Below, one piece after another: positions 37,056 through 46,531 of a stretch of 64,000 nt of DNA. Origin of the DNA: Variovorax paradoxus (GTDB lineage: Bacteria > Pseudomonadota > Gammaproteobacteria > Burkholderiales > Burkholderiaceae_C); assembly GCF_018614875.1 (NCBI RefSeq), contig NZ_JAGGNW010000003.1, positions 62,001-126,000 on the forward strand, written 5' to 3'. Numbering within the stretch: the first letter of the stretch is position 1; each line of letters starts with the position of its first letter. Under the pieces are notes generated by a model. The model saw only the letters and a program-made list of their open reading frames with translations, was not told the origin of the DNA and searched no databases. Made by a program: the position numbers and the translations under genes.

Positions 37056-38017
37056 ACGCCGCCGAACTGAACGTGCGCGTCGCCCGCAAGCACGCGGAGG
37101 CGCTGGATATCTGCACCTTCGAGCTGGTCCACGCCGAGGGGCATGCCTTGCCTGCGTTCTCGGCCGGATCGCACATCGACGTGCACTTGCCGAACGGCCT
37201 CACGCGCCAGTACTCGCTGTGCAACGATCCGCAGGAGAGCCACCGCTATCTGATCGGCGTGCTGCGCGATCCTTCGTCGCGCGGCGGCTCGCAGGCGATG
37301 CATGAACTGGTGCAGGAAGGAAGCACGCTGCGCATCAGCGCACCGAAGAACCACTTCCCGCTGGCGCACGCGGCCGCGCGCAGCGTGCTGATCGCAGGCG
37401 GCATCGGCGTGACGCCGGTCCTGTGCATGGCCGAGCGGCTGGCACTGAGCGGGGCGCCTTTCGAGATGCACTACTGCACGCGCTCGCGCGAGCGCACCGC
37501 CTTCGCCGAGCGCATCGCGCGGTCCGCGTTCGCATCGCAGGTGCAGTTCCACTTCGATGACGGGGACGAGGCACAGAAGCTGTCGCTGCCAGAGGCGGTC
37601 GGCGCGCCGCAGCAGGGCGTGCACCTGTATGTCTGTGGCCCGAAGGGCTTCATGGACTGGGTGCTGGATGCGGCGCGCACCGCCGGTTGGCCAGCCGACC
37701 AACTGCACTACGAGTTCTTCTCGGCCGAGATCGCCGCGTCGGACGCCGATGCGGCGTTCGAGGTCAAGCTGGCGAGCTCGGGGCGCATCGTCACGGTACC
37801 CAAGGATCGCACGGTGGTGCAGGCGCTTGCCGCGGCGGGCATCGAGGTGGCGACCTCCTGCGAACAGGGCGTGTGCGGTACCTGCCTCACACGCGTGCTG
37901 GAGGGCGAGCCAGACCACAAGGACATGTACCTGTCGCCGGAAGAACAGGCGGCCAACGACCAGTTCACCCCCTGCTGCTCGCGCTCGCGTTCGGCGATGC
38001 TGGTGCTCGACCTTTAG
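37052..38017 (+). CDS. vanB: vanillate O-demethylase reductase subunit VanB
   Basis: A 321-residue reductase of the phthalate-dioxygenase-reductase type: a flavin domain (RQYSLCNDPQ), an NAD-binding domain (IAGGIGVTPVLCM, YVCGPKGFMDWV), and a C-terminal plant-type [2Fe-2S] domain with CEQGVCGTC and the distant fourth cysteine in TPCCSRS. It transfers electrons from NADH to VanA. Its ATG overlaps the vanA stop (ATGA). The MarR gene follows 77 bp later with an operator-like site in the gap. Confidence 0.94.
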   Translation: MNAAELNVRVARKHAEALDICTFELVHAEGHALPAFSAGSHIDVHLPNGLTRQYSLCNDPQESHRYLIGVLRDPSSRGGSQAMHELVQEGSTLRISAPKNHFPLAHAAARSVLIAGGIGVTPVLCMAERLALSGAPFEMHYCTRSRERTAFAERIARSAFASQVQFHFDDGDEAQKLSLPEAVGAPQQGVHLYVCGPKGFMDWVLDAARTAGWPADQLHYEFFSAEIAASDADAAFEVKLASSGRIVTVPKDRTVVQALAAAGIEVATSCEQGVCGTCLTRVLEGEPDHKDMYLSPEEQAANDQFTPCCSRSRSAMLVLDL

Positions 38018-38034
38018 GAGCTGGCGCGGTGGAA

Positions 38035-38050
38035 CGATTCAATAGAATCG
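38035..38050. promoter_or_regulatory. inverted repeat before the MarR gene
   Basis: CGATTC (38035-38040) and GAATCG (38045-38050) flank AATA. The ATTC...GAAT arms resemble the ATTCAGTGCACTGAAT operators before the transporter gene. The site is 44 bp before ATG 38095, so the MarR protein probably represses its own gene as well as the vanillate genes. Confidence 0.5.
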
Positions 38051-38094
38051 CAGGCTCCGTCTTTGCCGCCGGGACCGATTCAGGTTTCGACATC

Positions 38095-38562
38095 ATGCCC
38101 AGCCCCACAACCGACGCCGCCGAGATCGACATCAACGACCAGCCGGGCCACCTGATTCGCCGGGCCCATCAGATCGCGGTCTCGGTATTCCACGAAATGC
38201 TGGGGCGCGACATCACGCCGGTCCAATACGCAATCTTGCGCACCTTGCAGAAGAAGCCGGGCATCGACCAGGTGACGCTGGCCCAGCAAGTGGCACTCGA
38301 CACCTCCACCGCCGCCGACATCGCCGCGCGCTTGGAGACCAAGGGATGGATCACGCGCCAGGTATTGACGCGCGGTCAGCGCGAACTGCGCCTGACCGCC
38401 GCGGGCACGACGCTGCTGGCGCAAACGGTGCCGGCGATGGCCCAGATGCAGGACACGCTGTTCAGCACCATGAGCGAGCAGGAGCGCCGCGCTTTCATGA
38501 TGCTGCTCGCCAAGTTTGTCACGGCCAACAACGAAAGAAGCCGCGCGCCCATGCGTGCGTGA
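38095..38562 (+). CDS. MarR-family regulator of the vanillate locus
   Basis: A 155-residue MarR protein with helix-turn-helix and wing at about 50-105 (IDQVTLAQQVALDTSTAADIAARLETKGWITRQVLTRGQRELRLT) and dimerisation helices at both ends. In many organisms vanillate genes are controlled by a GntR-type VanR; a MarR protein in this place is a regulator of a different family. Its operators are most likely the palindromes at 34541-34576 and 38035-38050. Effector probably vanillate or a coenzyme A-free aromatic acid, by analogy only. Confidence 0.88.
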   Translation: MPSPTTDAAEIDINDQPGHLIRRAHQIAVSVFHEMLGRDITPVQYAILRTLQKKPGIDQVTLAQQVALDTSTAADIAARLETKGWITRQVLTRGQRELRLTAAGTTLLAQTVPAMAQMQDTLFSTMSEQERRAFMMLLAKFVTANNERSRAPMRA

Positions 38563-38930
38563 GGAGGGATCGGGCGTCCGCCGGATTCGTGGCGCGAATG
38601 AGCCATGGAAGACATCGCCGGCGCCAGTGTGGATGGGGTCCGGCGGCAGGCCGCACCGGTTGGATGCATTGCCGCTGTCGGAAGGCCTCACGCGGAGCGC
38701 CGATGGCAACTTAACTCTACGTTGACAACTTCATCGACCCAGACATCATGATCCTGCGGATCGAAGGGGCACTCTGACGCCTGCGGGGAAGTCGTCAAGC
38801 TGCAAGAGCATCCGGCGGCGATGCGGGTCACGACGCACTGATGCGTCGACCCCGATGAAATAGACGATCTTCTTCGAGCCGCCAATCGAAGAGCAAATCA
38901 TCGAAATCACAACTGGGAAAGAAGGACTCC
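38563..38930. other. 368-bp stretch without an intact gene
   Basis: No convincing gene. On the minus strand short peptides in two frames (for example KKIVYFIGVDAS and, in another frame, CPFDPQDHDVWVDEVVNVE) look protein-like and together suggest a decayed gene broken by frameshifts between about 38690 and 38910. Composition falls towards lower GC at the right end, continuing into the repeat protein. I cannot name a family. Confidence 0.35.
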
Positions 38931-40441
38931 ATGCCTCATACCTTGCTGCGACGACTTTTGATGTCATTGGGCTGCCTGTCGGGAATTGTCGTTGCTCCTC
39001 AGGGGCAGGCCGCACCGCTCGGGGATCCGATCATGGTGAATACCACCACTGCCGGCAATCAGCGTCCGATTTATTTCTCCGCAGGATCAAATGGAGAAAG
39101 ACTTCTGATCTGGTTCGACGCCGCAGCAAATGCCACGTACGCTCAAAGAATAAGGTCGTCAGGAACACCTTTTTTAACAAAACACCAGATCCAAGCGCCT
39201 CCGACGTATGCGAATTTCTCGGTCGACCGAGCCGGCAATTTCGCCTTCGGAAGTCACCCTGGAAGAGTCATGGCCTATGGCAGAAACGGAAACCTGCTCT
39301 CCAGTTTTCAAACAACCCCGGATTCATCGAGCACAGTCGCCAGCATGGATACGGATGGCAATATCACTGCAGCCTACTCGCGCTCGGCCTCGGAAGGGGC
39401 GCCTCGGACGATTGCAATCAGGCGATTCAATACCAGCGGAATTCCCATCAGTCCTGAAGTCATCGTTGCATCGGATGCCCCGGACAAACTCTCCGGCCCC
39501 AGTTCGATTGCCACCGACGATGCAGGAAACATCGCATTGTCATTTGCGACCAGGCCCGGTCCCACGGCAAACCAATCCAACATCATGATCCAGCGCTTCA
39601 GCCGCGCAGGTGTTGCGCTGGCTCCGGCACTTGTCGTCAGCGCCATCCGATCGATCTACAGTTCAGGCGGCCGTATTGCCATGGACCCCGGCGGAAAATC
39701 CGTCATCACCTGGAGCGCTTCCCAAGACGATAACTACACCTGGAACATATACGCCCGCCCCTATGACGCGAATGGCAACCCCAGCGGATTGGTGCGAGTC
39801 AACCAACGCATCCACGAAGGCGAACCCGGGCCGAATCCGGGGATTGAATTGCAGAGAATGGCGATTTTGTCGTTTCATGGATTGCATCGAATGGCGTGGT
39901 CGGTGGGCCCCAAAGCTCTACGTTGGCTGCTAGACAATTTCGCAGCGACGGAACTCCGATTACCGATGAATTTCGAGTCGACCCGCCGCAACCTCAATTT
40001 GGAGCCAACCCGCTGCTGGCAATGGATCCGGTGGGAAATTTTGCAGTGACATGGGTCAGCAACTCTGCCGAGACCGGATGGGACGTCATGGTGCGCTCCT
40101 TCAAGATGGACACCCGGCCGCCCCTTGTGCAACTCCTGAACAACCAGCCCGCCCAAGGCCTGGCTGGCGGCACCGACAGCTGGAGCTACTACCGGATCAC
40201 GGTCCCCCCCGGCGTCGCGCAGCTGAGCATCAACATGGCCGGCCCCGTCGGCGGTGGCGATGGCGACATGTACGTCCGCCTCGGCGCACTCCCGTCGTTG
40301 ACGGCCTGGGACTTCCGCCCCTACGTCAACGGCAGCAACGAAGCCATCGCGATCAGCAATCCCCTGCCTGGTGACTTCTACATCGCGATCCATGGACGCA
40401 GCGCGTACTCGTCGGTCGGCCTGACCGCGAGCTACGACTGA
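38931..40441 (+). pseudogene. exported repeat protein with PPC-like C-terminal domain, frameshifted
   Basis: The frame opening at ATG 38931 has a signal peptide (LLRRLLMSLGCLSGIVVAPQGQAAP) and repeats of the form MDTDGNITAAYS, TDDAGNIALSFA, MDPGGKSVITWS. At about 39850 it loses phase, and the repeat ENGDFVVSWIASNG continues in another frame, on to MDPVGNFAVTWVS and a C-terminal domain like the pre-peptidase (PPC) type ending at 40441. The repeats suggest a beta-propeller. One single-base indel would restore a full-length protein of about 500 residues, so this may be a real pseudogene, phase variation or a sequencing error. GC is lower than in the flanks. Function unknown. Confidence 0.75.
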
Positions 40442-40505
40442 GGCTCGCCTGGCCGCGCCAGGCGTTCGCCTCCATGAAATCGTCCTCCCGCCAACCCGCC
40501 TGCTC

Positions 40506-41327
40506 CTAGGCCTGGATGAATGCCAGCAGATCCGCGTTCACCTGATCTTTATGCGTGGTGCAGGTGGCGTGTGGCGCGCCGGCGTAGACCTTGAGTTGGC
40601 TGCCCTTGATCATCTCGGCCGCGAGCTTGCCGGTGGCCTCGAAGGGCACGACCTGGTCGTCGTCGCCGTGGATCACGAGCGTGGGCACATCGATCTTCGC
40701 CATGTCGGGGCGGAAGTCGGTTTCCGAGAACGCGGTCACGCAGTCGATGGTGGCCTTGATGGAGGCTTGCAGCGCGATCTGCAGCGTCTGCTTGAACACG
40801 CCCTGCGACACCTTGGCGCCGGGCCGGTTGGTGCCGTAGAACAGCGTGCTGAAGTCGTCGAGGAACTGCGGACGATCGGCAGCCAGGCCGGCGCGGATGC
40901 CTGCGAACAGCGATGCATCGGGGCCCACGGGGTGATCGGCGGTCTTCATGAACAGCGGCGTCACCGCGCTGATGAGCGCGAGCTTGGCGATGCGCGACGT
41001 GCCCTTGCGCGCGATGTAGCGCGTCACGTCGCCGCCGCCCATCGAGAAGCCCGCGAGGATCACGTCCTTCAGGTCGAGCTTCTCGATCAGTTCGGAAATG
41101 TCGTCGGCGAAGGTGTCGTAGTCGTAGCCGGTCCAGGGCTGGCTCGAACGGCCGAAACCGCGGCGGTCGAACGCGATGGTGCGGTAGCCGCGTTCCGCGA
41201 AGAACAGCATCTGGGCGTCCCACATGTCCGCACTGAGGGGCCAGCCATGGCTGAAGAGGATGGGCTGGCCCGAGCCCCAGTCCTTGTAGTAGAGCTCGGT
41301 GCCGTCGCGCAACGTGAGTGTGGTCAT
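40506..41327 (-). CDS. alpha/beta hydrolase, non-haem chloroperoxidase-like
   Basis: A 273-residue cofactor-free hydrolase of the chloroperoxidase/esterase family: oxyanion [12 protein letters not shown], nucleophile elbow GFSMGGGDV, an Asp in [11 protein letters not shown] and a catalytic His in [11 protein letters not shown]. No signal peptide. These enzymes are esterases that can also form peracids and halogenate. It is the last gene of a six-gene operon read from 46363. A perfect 7-bp hairpin at 40447-40463 lies beyond its stop, without a T-tract. Confidence 0.92.
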   Translation of the reverse strand: MTTLTLRDGTELYYKDWGSGQPILFSHGWPLSADMWDAQMLFFAERGYRTIAFDRRGFGRSSQPWTGYDYDTFADDISELIEKLDLKDVILAGFSMGGGDVTRYIARKGTSRIAKLALISAVTPLFMKTADHPVGPDASLFAGIRAGLAADRPQFLDDFSTLFYGTNRPGAKVSQGVFKQTLQIALQASIKATIDCVTAFSETDFRPDMAKIDVPTLVIHGDDDQVVPFEATGKLAAEMIKGSQLKVYAGAPHATCTTHKDQVNADLLAFIQA

Positions 41328-41365
41328 GGTTTTTTTCCAGGTTGATGAAAGAGGGAAGGAAGCAA

Positions 41366-42967
41366 TCAGAGAGACAGGAAGTGCTGCACCTCGGGCTTGC
41401 CGGGCCCGATGTGGAATCGCGTGGCCTCGCCTTGCAGGTCGGCATCGGCATGCGACACGCGGTGGTGCTGGCGCAAATGTTCGGCCCAGGATTCGACGAG
41501 GAACCATTCCATGATGCGCTCGGGATCGCCCGTGTGTTCGGTGAGGCCCCAGGCATAGGCGCCGTCGCGGCGGCGCTCCAGCGACAGCCGCTTCATCACG
41601 GCGAGGAACGCGGGGCGGTCGTCCTGGCGGATGCGGTATTCCACCTGCACCATTACCGGGCCGCGATCGTTCGCCACGGGCTGGGTGAGCAGCGGCTCGG
41701 GCCAGTGGTTCGAGGGCTGCAGGTCGGCCTCGCCGGCAGGCAGGCGCACGCGGTGAAAAGCCAGGCCGGCCACCGCCAGGCCCACCGCGCCCGCCACCAG
41801 CGTGGCCGGCACGCCGACCTGCTGCGCGACCAGGCCCCAGCCCAGGCTGCCGGCGGCCATCGCGCCGTTGAATACCGTGAGATACACAGCCAGCCCGCGC
41901 CCGCGCACCCAGTTCGGCAGGATCGATTGCGCCACCCCGTTGAGCGTGGTGAGCGCAATGATCCAGCCCAGGCCCAGCACCAGCAGCAACAGCACCGCGA
42001 GCCACTGCGGCGGTGCGAAGACCAGGCTGCCCATCACGCCCGCGGTGAGCAGCGAGGCCAGCAGCAGCATGCCGTCGGCATCGAGCCGCGCACGCAGCCG
42101 CGGCATCACCAGCGCGCCGCCGATCGCGCCCGCACCCACGGCGCCGAGCAGCACGCCGTAGAAGCCGGCGCTGCCGCCGAGCATCTGGCGCGCCACCAGC
42201 GGCAGCAGCGCCCACACCGAACTGGCGAACAGGAAGAACACCGCCGCGCGCAGCAGCACGCGATGCAGTTCGCGGCTGGCGCGCGTGTAGCGCAGGCCGG
42301 CGCGGAAGGCGCCGAGGAAGTTCTCCGACAGGCCGCTGTCGACGGCCGCCGGGCGCTTCCACCACAGCAGCGCCGCGATGACGAACACATAGCTGAGCAC
42401 GTCGATGCCGTAGGTGGCGGCCGCGCCAAAGCTCGCGAGGATCAGGCCGCCCGCGGCCGGCCCGATGGAACGCGCGATGTTGATGCCCAGCGAGTTCAGC
42501 GCCACCGCGCCCTTGAGCTCGGCGCGCGGCACCAGCTCCGGCACGATCGACTGCCAGGTCGGCCCCATCAGCGCCGCGCCGATGCCGCCCACGAAAGTCA
42601 GCGCGATCAGGTATTCGACCGTGAGCGCGCCGGTGTGCGAGAGCACCAGCAGCGCGCCGCTCACCGCCGCCAGCACCAGCTGCACGAAGATCAGGAGCCG
42701 CCGGCGGTCGAGGATGTCCGACAGCACCCCGGCCGGAATCGCGAGCAGGAAGATCGGCAGCGTGGCCGCGGTCTGGATCAGCGCCACCGCGGTCGGGCTT
42801 GCCGAGAGATCGGTCACCAGCCACGAGCTCGCCACGTCGCGCATGAAGCTGCCGATATTGCCGAGCACGGTGGCGGCCCACAGCACGGCGAACACCGGCT
42901 GGCGCAGCGGCGCGAAGGCGCCGGGCTGGGGCGATGGTGCAACGGCGACGCGCGGAGTTTCAGACAT
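41366..42967 (-). CDS. MFS_3-type transporter with C-terminal monooxygenase-like domain
   Basis: A 533-residue protein. The first 410 residues are an MFS exporter of the enterobactin-exporter-like MFS_3 group ([39 protein letters not shown]). The last 100 residues ([23 protein letters not shown]...[13 protein letters not shown]) form an antibiotic-biosynthesis-monooxygenase-like ferredoxin fold in the cytoplasm. This fusion is known in the family. It starts inside the end of the DoxX gene (8-bp overlap) and probably exports a product of the operon. Confidence 0.88.
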   Translation of the reverse strand: MSETPRVAVAPSPQPGAFAPLRQPVFAVLWAATVLGNIGSFMRDVASSWLVTDLSASPTAVALIQTAATLPIFLLAIPAGVLSDILDRRRLLIFVQLVLAAVSGALLVLSHTGALTVEYLIALTFVGGIGAALMGPTWQSIVPELVPRAELKGAVALNSLGINIARSIGPAAGGLILASFGAAATYGIDVLSYVFVIAALLWWKRPAAVDSGLSENFLGAFRAGLRYTRASRELHRVLLRAAVFFLFASSVWALLPLVARQMLGGSAGFYGVLLGAVGAGAIGGALVMPRLRARLDADGMLLLASLLTAGVMGSLVFAPPQWLAVLLLLVLGLGWIIALTTLNGVAQSILPNWVRGRGLAVYLTVFNGAMAAGSLGWGLVAQQVGVPATLVAGAVGLAVAGLAFHRVRLPAGEADLQPSNHWPEPLLTQPVANDRGPVMVQVEYRIRQDDRPAFLAVMKRLSLERRRDGAYAWGLTEHTGDPERIMEWFLVESWAEHLRQHHRVSHADADLQGEATRFHIGPGKPEVQHFLSL

Positions 42968-43364
42968 GGGTGCGCTCCTTCAGGTCATGCCAGGCAACGA
43001 GCAGGAAGCCGCCGACGAGGCCCAGGTGTTCGAAGAAGGAGTTCGCCGCCATGAAGCGCGCCGGCTGCGGCATTTCCCAGAAGCGCAGCGCCACGAAAGT
43101 CGCCATCAGCGTGAAGCCCGCGAGCGCCAGCGCGCCGAGCCAGCGCCAGAAGCCCGTGAGGATCAGCGCCGCGGCACCGAGCTCCAGCACGATCACCGCC
43201 GCGGCCAGCGGCCCGGCGGGCGCGAGACCGAAGTGGTTCATCTCGGCGATGGCGGCGTCGAAGTCCATCGCCTTGTTGAAACCGCCCTGCAGGTAGGCTG
43301 CGCACAGCAGCAGCAAGGCGATCCAGCGCAATGCGGGTGAGGTTGTCCAGCGCATCGTCGTCAT
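42960..43364 (-). CDS. DoxX-family membrane protein
   Basis: A 134-residue protein with four hydrophobic helices and the DoxX pattern: ALRWIALLLLCAAYLQGGFNKAMDF, then VIVLELGAAALILTGFWRWLGALALAGFTLMATFVALRFW. The role of DoxX proteins is not settled; several act in thiol or quinone redox at the membrane. Its start overlaps the stop of the amidohydrolase gene by 1 bp and its end overlaps the transporter start by 8 bp, so it is tightly coupled in the operon. Confidence 0.9.
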   Translation of the reverse strand: MTTMRWTTSPALRWIALLLLCAAYLQGGFNKAMDFDAAIAEMNHFGLAPAGPLAAAVIVLELGAAALILTGFWRWLGALALAGFTLMATFVALRFWEMPQPARFMAANSFFEHLGLVGGFLLVAWHDLKERTHV

Positions 43365-45391
43365 CACACCGCCCAGCAGGCGCAACCGAGCGCGCCCCAG
43401 AAACTCTTGAGGTCGGCGATCGGCAGCTTGCTGCTCCAGGCCGTCGCATGCTGGTGGCCGTGCACGTTGCAGTTGTTGGCGCAGGCGCAGGCGCAGGCGG
43501 CGGCCGCCTTCCGCATCGAGTTCTGCAGCACCTTCTGCATCGGCGCGCCTTCGGCCGAGGCACCACGTGCATCGGCCCAACCGGCATAGCCGCCGAAGGT
43601 GCGCGCAGGCGACCAGTCGGGCATGGCGGGCGGCGGCGCGCCATCGTCGTGCGCGGCGAACGGGCCGGCGCCCCACACCACCTTGCCGCCCACCATGGTG
43701 AGCAGCGCGGTGGTGTCGGCAATGTCCGATTCGGCGCAGGCGAAATAGTCGCGGTCCGGCACCACCAGGTCGGCCAGCTGGCCGGCCTCGATGCGGCCCT
43801 TCTTGCCTTCTTCGTTCGAGAACCAGGTCACGTTCTCGGTCCACATGCGCAGCGCGCCCTCGCGGTCGAGGCAGTTGCGCTGCGGGTAGAGCTGCATGCC
43901 GCCCACCGTCTTGCCCGTGACCAGCCACGACAGCGACACCCACGGGTTGTACGAGGCGACGCGCGTGGCGTCGGTGCCCGCCGAGACCTTCATGCCCTTC
44001 TCGAGCATGCGCTTGACCGGCGGCGTGGCCTCGGCCGCGCCGGGGCCGTAGCGCTCGACGAAATACTCGCCCTGGTAGGCCATGCGGTGCTGCACCGCCA
44101 CGCCGCCGCCCAGCGCGGCGATGCGGTCCATCGAATGCTCGGAGATGGTCTCGGCATGGTCGAAGAACCAGTTCAGGCCCGCGAGCGGCGTGTCCTTGTT
44201 CACGCGCTCGAACACGTCGAGCGAGCGGCTGATCGTTTCGTCGTAGGTGGCGTGCATGCGCCAGGGCCAGCGGTTCTGCGCGAGGATGCGCACCACGCCT
44301 TCGAGCTCGCCTTCCATCTCGGGCGCCATGTCGGGGCGCGGCTGGCGGAAGTCCTCGAAATCGGCGGCCGAGAACACCAGCATCTCGCCTGCGCCGTTGT
44401 GGCGGAAATAGTCGTCGCCCTGCTTGTATTTCGAGTTCGCGGTCCAGTTCAGGAAGTCCTGCTTCTCCGCCTTGGGCTTCTGCGTGAACAGGTTGTAGGC
44501 CAAGCGGATGGTGAGCTGCCCGTCGTCGGCCAGCTTCTGGATCACGGCGTAGTCGTCGGGATAGTTCTGGTTGCCGCCGCCCGCGTCGATGGCGCCGGTC
44601 ACGCCCAGGCGGTTGAGCTCGCGCATGAAGTGGCGCGTGGAATTGAGCTGGTAGTCGAACGGCAGCTTCGGGCCCTTGGCCAGCGTGGCGTAGAGGATGG
44701 CGGCGTTCGGCTTGGCCAGCAGCAGCCCGGTGGGGTTGCCGGCGCCGTCGCGCACGATCTCGCCGCCGGGCGGCGCGGGCGTGTCTTTCGTGTAGCCCAC
44801 GGCGCGCAGCGCCGCGCCGTTGAGCAGCGCGCGGTCGTACAGGTGCAGGATGAATACCGGCGTATCGGGCGCCACCGCGTTGAGTTCGGCGATGGTCGGC
44901 AGGCGCTTCTCCGTGAACTGGTGCTCGGTGAAGCCGCCCACCACGCGCACCCACTGGGGCGCGGGCGTGATGGCGACCTGGCGCCTGAGCATGGCCATGG
45001 CGTCGGCCAGGCTGCGCACGCCGTCCCAGCGCAGTTCCATGTTGAAGTTGAGGCCGCCGCGGATGATGTGCAGGTGGTTGTCGATCAACCCCGGCAGCAC
45101 GCGCTTGCCGTGCAGGTCGATCACGCGGGTGTGGCTGCCGGCGAGCGGCAGAATGTCTTCCGCGCGGCCCACGCGGGTGAAGCGGCCGTCCTTGATCGCC
45201 ACCGCGTCGGCCGCGGGGTTGGCGCGGTCCAGCGTGGTGAAGCGGCCGTTGCGCAGGATAAGGTCGGGTGTCTGGGCGTGGGACATGGTCGAGGTGCCGG
45301 AGAAAGAGGTGGCGGCAAGGCCGGGAGCTGCGAGCGTAGCGCCGAGTGCTCCGAGCAGGCGGCGGCGTTTCGGGTCTGCGGTGGATGTCAT
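43364..45391 (-). CDS. exported YtcJ-type amidohydrolase with Cys/His-rich tail
   Basis: A 675-residue metal-dependent amidohydrolase with a Tat-like leader (KRRRLLGALGATLAAPGLAAT). The first metal motif is PGLIDNHLHI; GTDATR near residue 490 holds the late catalytic Asp; the FFDHAETISEHS segment supplies a further His. The final 45 residues carry six cysteines and three histidines, with a CACAC run then CNVHGHQH and GCAC, which looks like an extra metal-binding tail. Its start overlaps the XapX gene stop (ATGA). Substrate unknown; probably an amide or cyclic compound from the same operon's pathway. Confidence 0.87.
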   Translation of the reverse strand: MTSTADPKRRRLLGALGATLAAPGLAATSFSGTSTMSHAQTPDLILRNGRFTTLDRANPAADAVAIKDGRFTRVGRAEDILPLAGSHTRVIDLHGKRVLPGLIDNHLHIIRGGLNFNMELRWDGVRSLADAMAMLRRQVAITPAPQWVRVVGGFTEHQFTEKRLPTIAELNAVAPDTPVFILHLYDRALLNGAALRAVGYTKDTPAPPGGEIVRDGAGNPTGLLLAKPNAAILYATLAKGPKLPFDYQLNSTRHFMRELNRLGVTGAIDAGGGNQNYPDDYAVIQKLADDGQLTIRLAYNLFTQKPKAEKQDFLNWTANSKYKQGDDYFRHNGAGEMLVFSAADFEDFRQPRPDMAPEMEGELEGVVRILAQNRWPWRMHATYDETISRSLDVFERVNKDTPLAGLNWFFDHAETISEHSMDRIAALGGGVAVQHRMAYQGEYFVERYGPGAAEATPPVKRMLEKGMKVSAGTDATRVASYNPWVSLSWLVTGKTVGGMQLYPQRNCLDREGALRMWTENVTWFSNEEGKKGRIEAGQLADLVVPDRDYFACAESDIADTTALLTMVGGKVVWGAGPFAAHDDGAPPPAMPDWSPARTFGGYAGWADARGASAEGAPMQKVLQNSMRKAAAACACACANNCNVHGHQHATAWSSKLPIADLKSFWGALGCACWAV

Positions 45392-45678
45392 GCGCTGTGC
45401 TTGTCGGACGGTTGAGCGTCGGCGGTGTTCGACGCGGAGGGCTGCACGCACTTCGGCAGTTCGCCGAAGACGTGCGGCTTCACCTGGTCGCGCAGCCACG
45501 AGGTGGTGGCCGGGCGTTCGAACACCTGCCGCACCAGCGGCGGGATCTGCTCGCCGAGCAGAATCCCGAGGAGCCCCACCAGGGCGATCACCGGCGGCGC
45601 CGGCGAGCGCACCTGGAAGAGCGCGTAGATCACGCCGACCAGCAGGCCCAGCGCAAGGGAAACGACATAGGTCTTCAT
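45388..45678 (-). CDS. XapX-domain membrane protein
   Basis: A 96-residue protein with two membrane helices (VVSLALGLLVGVIYALF and PPVIALVGLLGILLGEQIPP) matching the XapX pattern, followed by a cytoplasmic tail. XapX proteins are small membrane proteins of unknown function often found beside hydrolases. Here it lies 31 bp after the isochorismatase-like gene and overlaps the amidohydrolase start by 4 bp. Confidence 0.88.
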   Translation of the reverse strand: MKTYVVSLALGLLVGVIYALFQVRSPAPPVIALVGLLGILLGEQIPPLVRQVFERPATTSWLRDQVKPHVFGELPKCVQPSASNTADAQPSDKHSA

Positions 45679-45709
45679 GGCGGGCGTTTCTTCTTCGCTT
45701 TTTATGCGC

Positions 45710-46363
45710 TCAGCCTTCGTGCGCGCCGAACATGGTCTTGGCGTAGGTCACGCCCAGGCCGTAGGCGCCGCCCACCTTCTTCGCGATGCCGGTGGTCAGC
45801 TCGTAGGTGTCGCCGCGCGCCCAGTCGCGCTGCAGCTCGAGCAGGTATTGCAGCGAGGTCATCGGCTGCGCGCCGGCCTGCACCATGCGCTCCATCGCGC
45901 GGTTGTGCGCCTCGGCCGACACGTCGCCGCAGGCGTCGGCAATCACGTACACCTCGAAGCCCTGGTCGAGCGCCGACAGGGCCGGGCCGACGATGCACAC
46001 GCTGGTCCACAGGCCCGCGAGCACGATGCGCGGCTTGCCGATCTGGTTCACGCGCTCGATCACGGCCGCGTCTTCCCAGGTGTTCATCGAGGTGCGGTCG
46101 AGCATCTTCTGGCCCGGGAAGGCGTCGGTGATCTCGCTGAACATCGGGCCCGAGAAGCTCTTCTCGGCCACGGTCGTGAGAATGGTCGACACGCCGAAGC
46201 CGGCCGCGGCCTGCGCCACCAGCGCGGCGTTGTTGCGCAGGTTCACGGCATCGATCGAATGCGTGGCAAAGGCCATCTGCGACTGGAAGTCGATCATCAC
46301 CAGCGTGTGGTCGGTGGGCGTGAGCAGCTTGGCGCCGGCGGTGGGGGTGGCCTTGATGGACAT
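45710..46363 (-). CDS. isochorismatase-family hydrolase
   Basis: A 217-residue cysteine hydrolase: catalytic Asp in VMIDFQSQMAF, catalytic Cys in AGLWTSVCIVGPAL, and a Lys in TVAEKSFSGP in the expected position. The family includes isochorismatases and nicotinamidase-like amidases. It is the first gene of the six-gene operon (46363 to 40506) divergent from a LysR gene. ATG 46363 follows an AAGGAG site. Confidence 0.92.
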   Translation of the reverse strand: MSIKATPTAGAKLLTPTDHTLVMIDFQSQMAFATHSIDAVNLRNNAALVAQAAAGFGVSTILTTVAEKSFSGPMFSEITDAFPGQKMLDRTSMNTWEDAAVIERVNQIGKPRIVLAGLWTSVCIVGPALSALDQGFEVYVIADACGDVSAEAHNRAMERMVQAGAQPMTSLQYLLELQRDWARGDTYELTTGIAKKVGGAYGLGVTYAKTMFGAHEG

Positions 46364-46487
46364 GGGGGGCTCCTTCGGTTGAGTGGATGTTCGATTGGAT
46401 TCACAATTGCTTTCGGAGGAAATCCCCTTGGCATGAGTTGAATCATCGAGGCCTTTCCATCCAGCATTGACGAAACTTTTCACAACC

Positions 46488-46510
46488 AATGATCGAAGTT
46501 TTCGATCATT
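46488..46510. promoter_or_regulatory. perfect 23-bp palindrome between LysR gene and operon
   Basis: AATGATCGAA (46488-46497) and TTCGATCATT (46501-46510) are exact 10-bp inverted repeats separated by GTT. The site is 22 bp before the LysR start (GTG 46532) and about 124 bp before the operon start. The symmetry is unusually good and indicates a strong binding site for the divergent LysR protein. Confidence 0.7.
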
Positions 46511-46531
46511 CCCTTTTTCGAGGATTGCCGC

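Noticed and set aside
40447..40463. Perfect 7-bp hairpin between the repeat protein and the chloroperoxidase-like gene as a terminator
   Set aside because: The stem GCCTGGC-CGC-GCCAGGC is good but no T-tract follows on either strand, so I did not list it as a terminator.
41366..42967. Monooxygenase-like domain fused to an MFS transporter as a novelty
   Set aside because: The same fusion is common in MFS_3-type exporters, so it is described as a feature but not claimed as new.
41318..43054. A 578-codon plus-strand frame opposite the MFS and chloroperoxidase-like genes
   Set aside because: Peptide is Arg/His/Gln-rich shadow sequence without motifs; the minus-strand genes are well supported.
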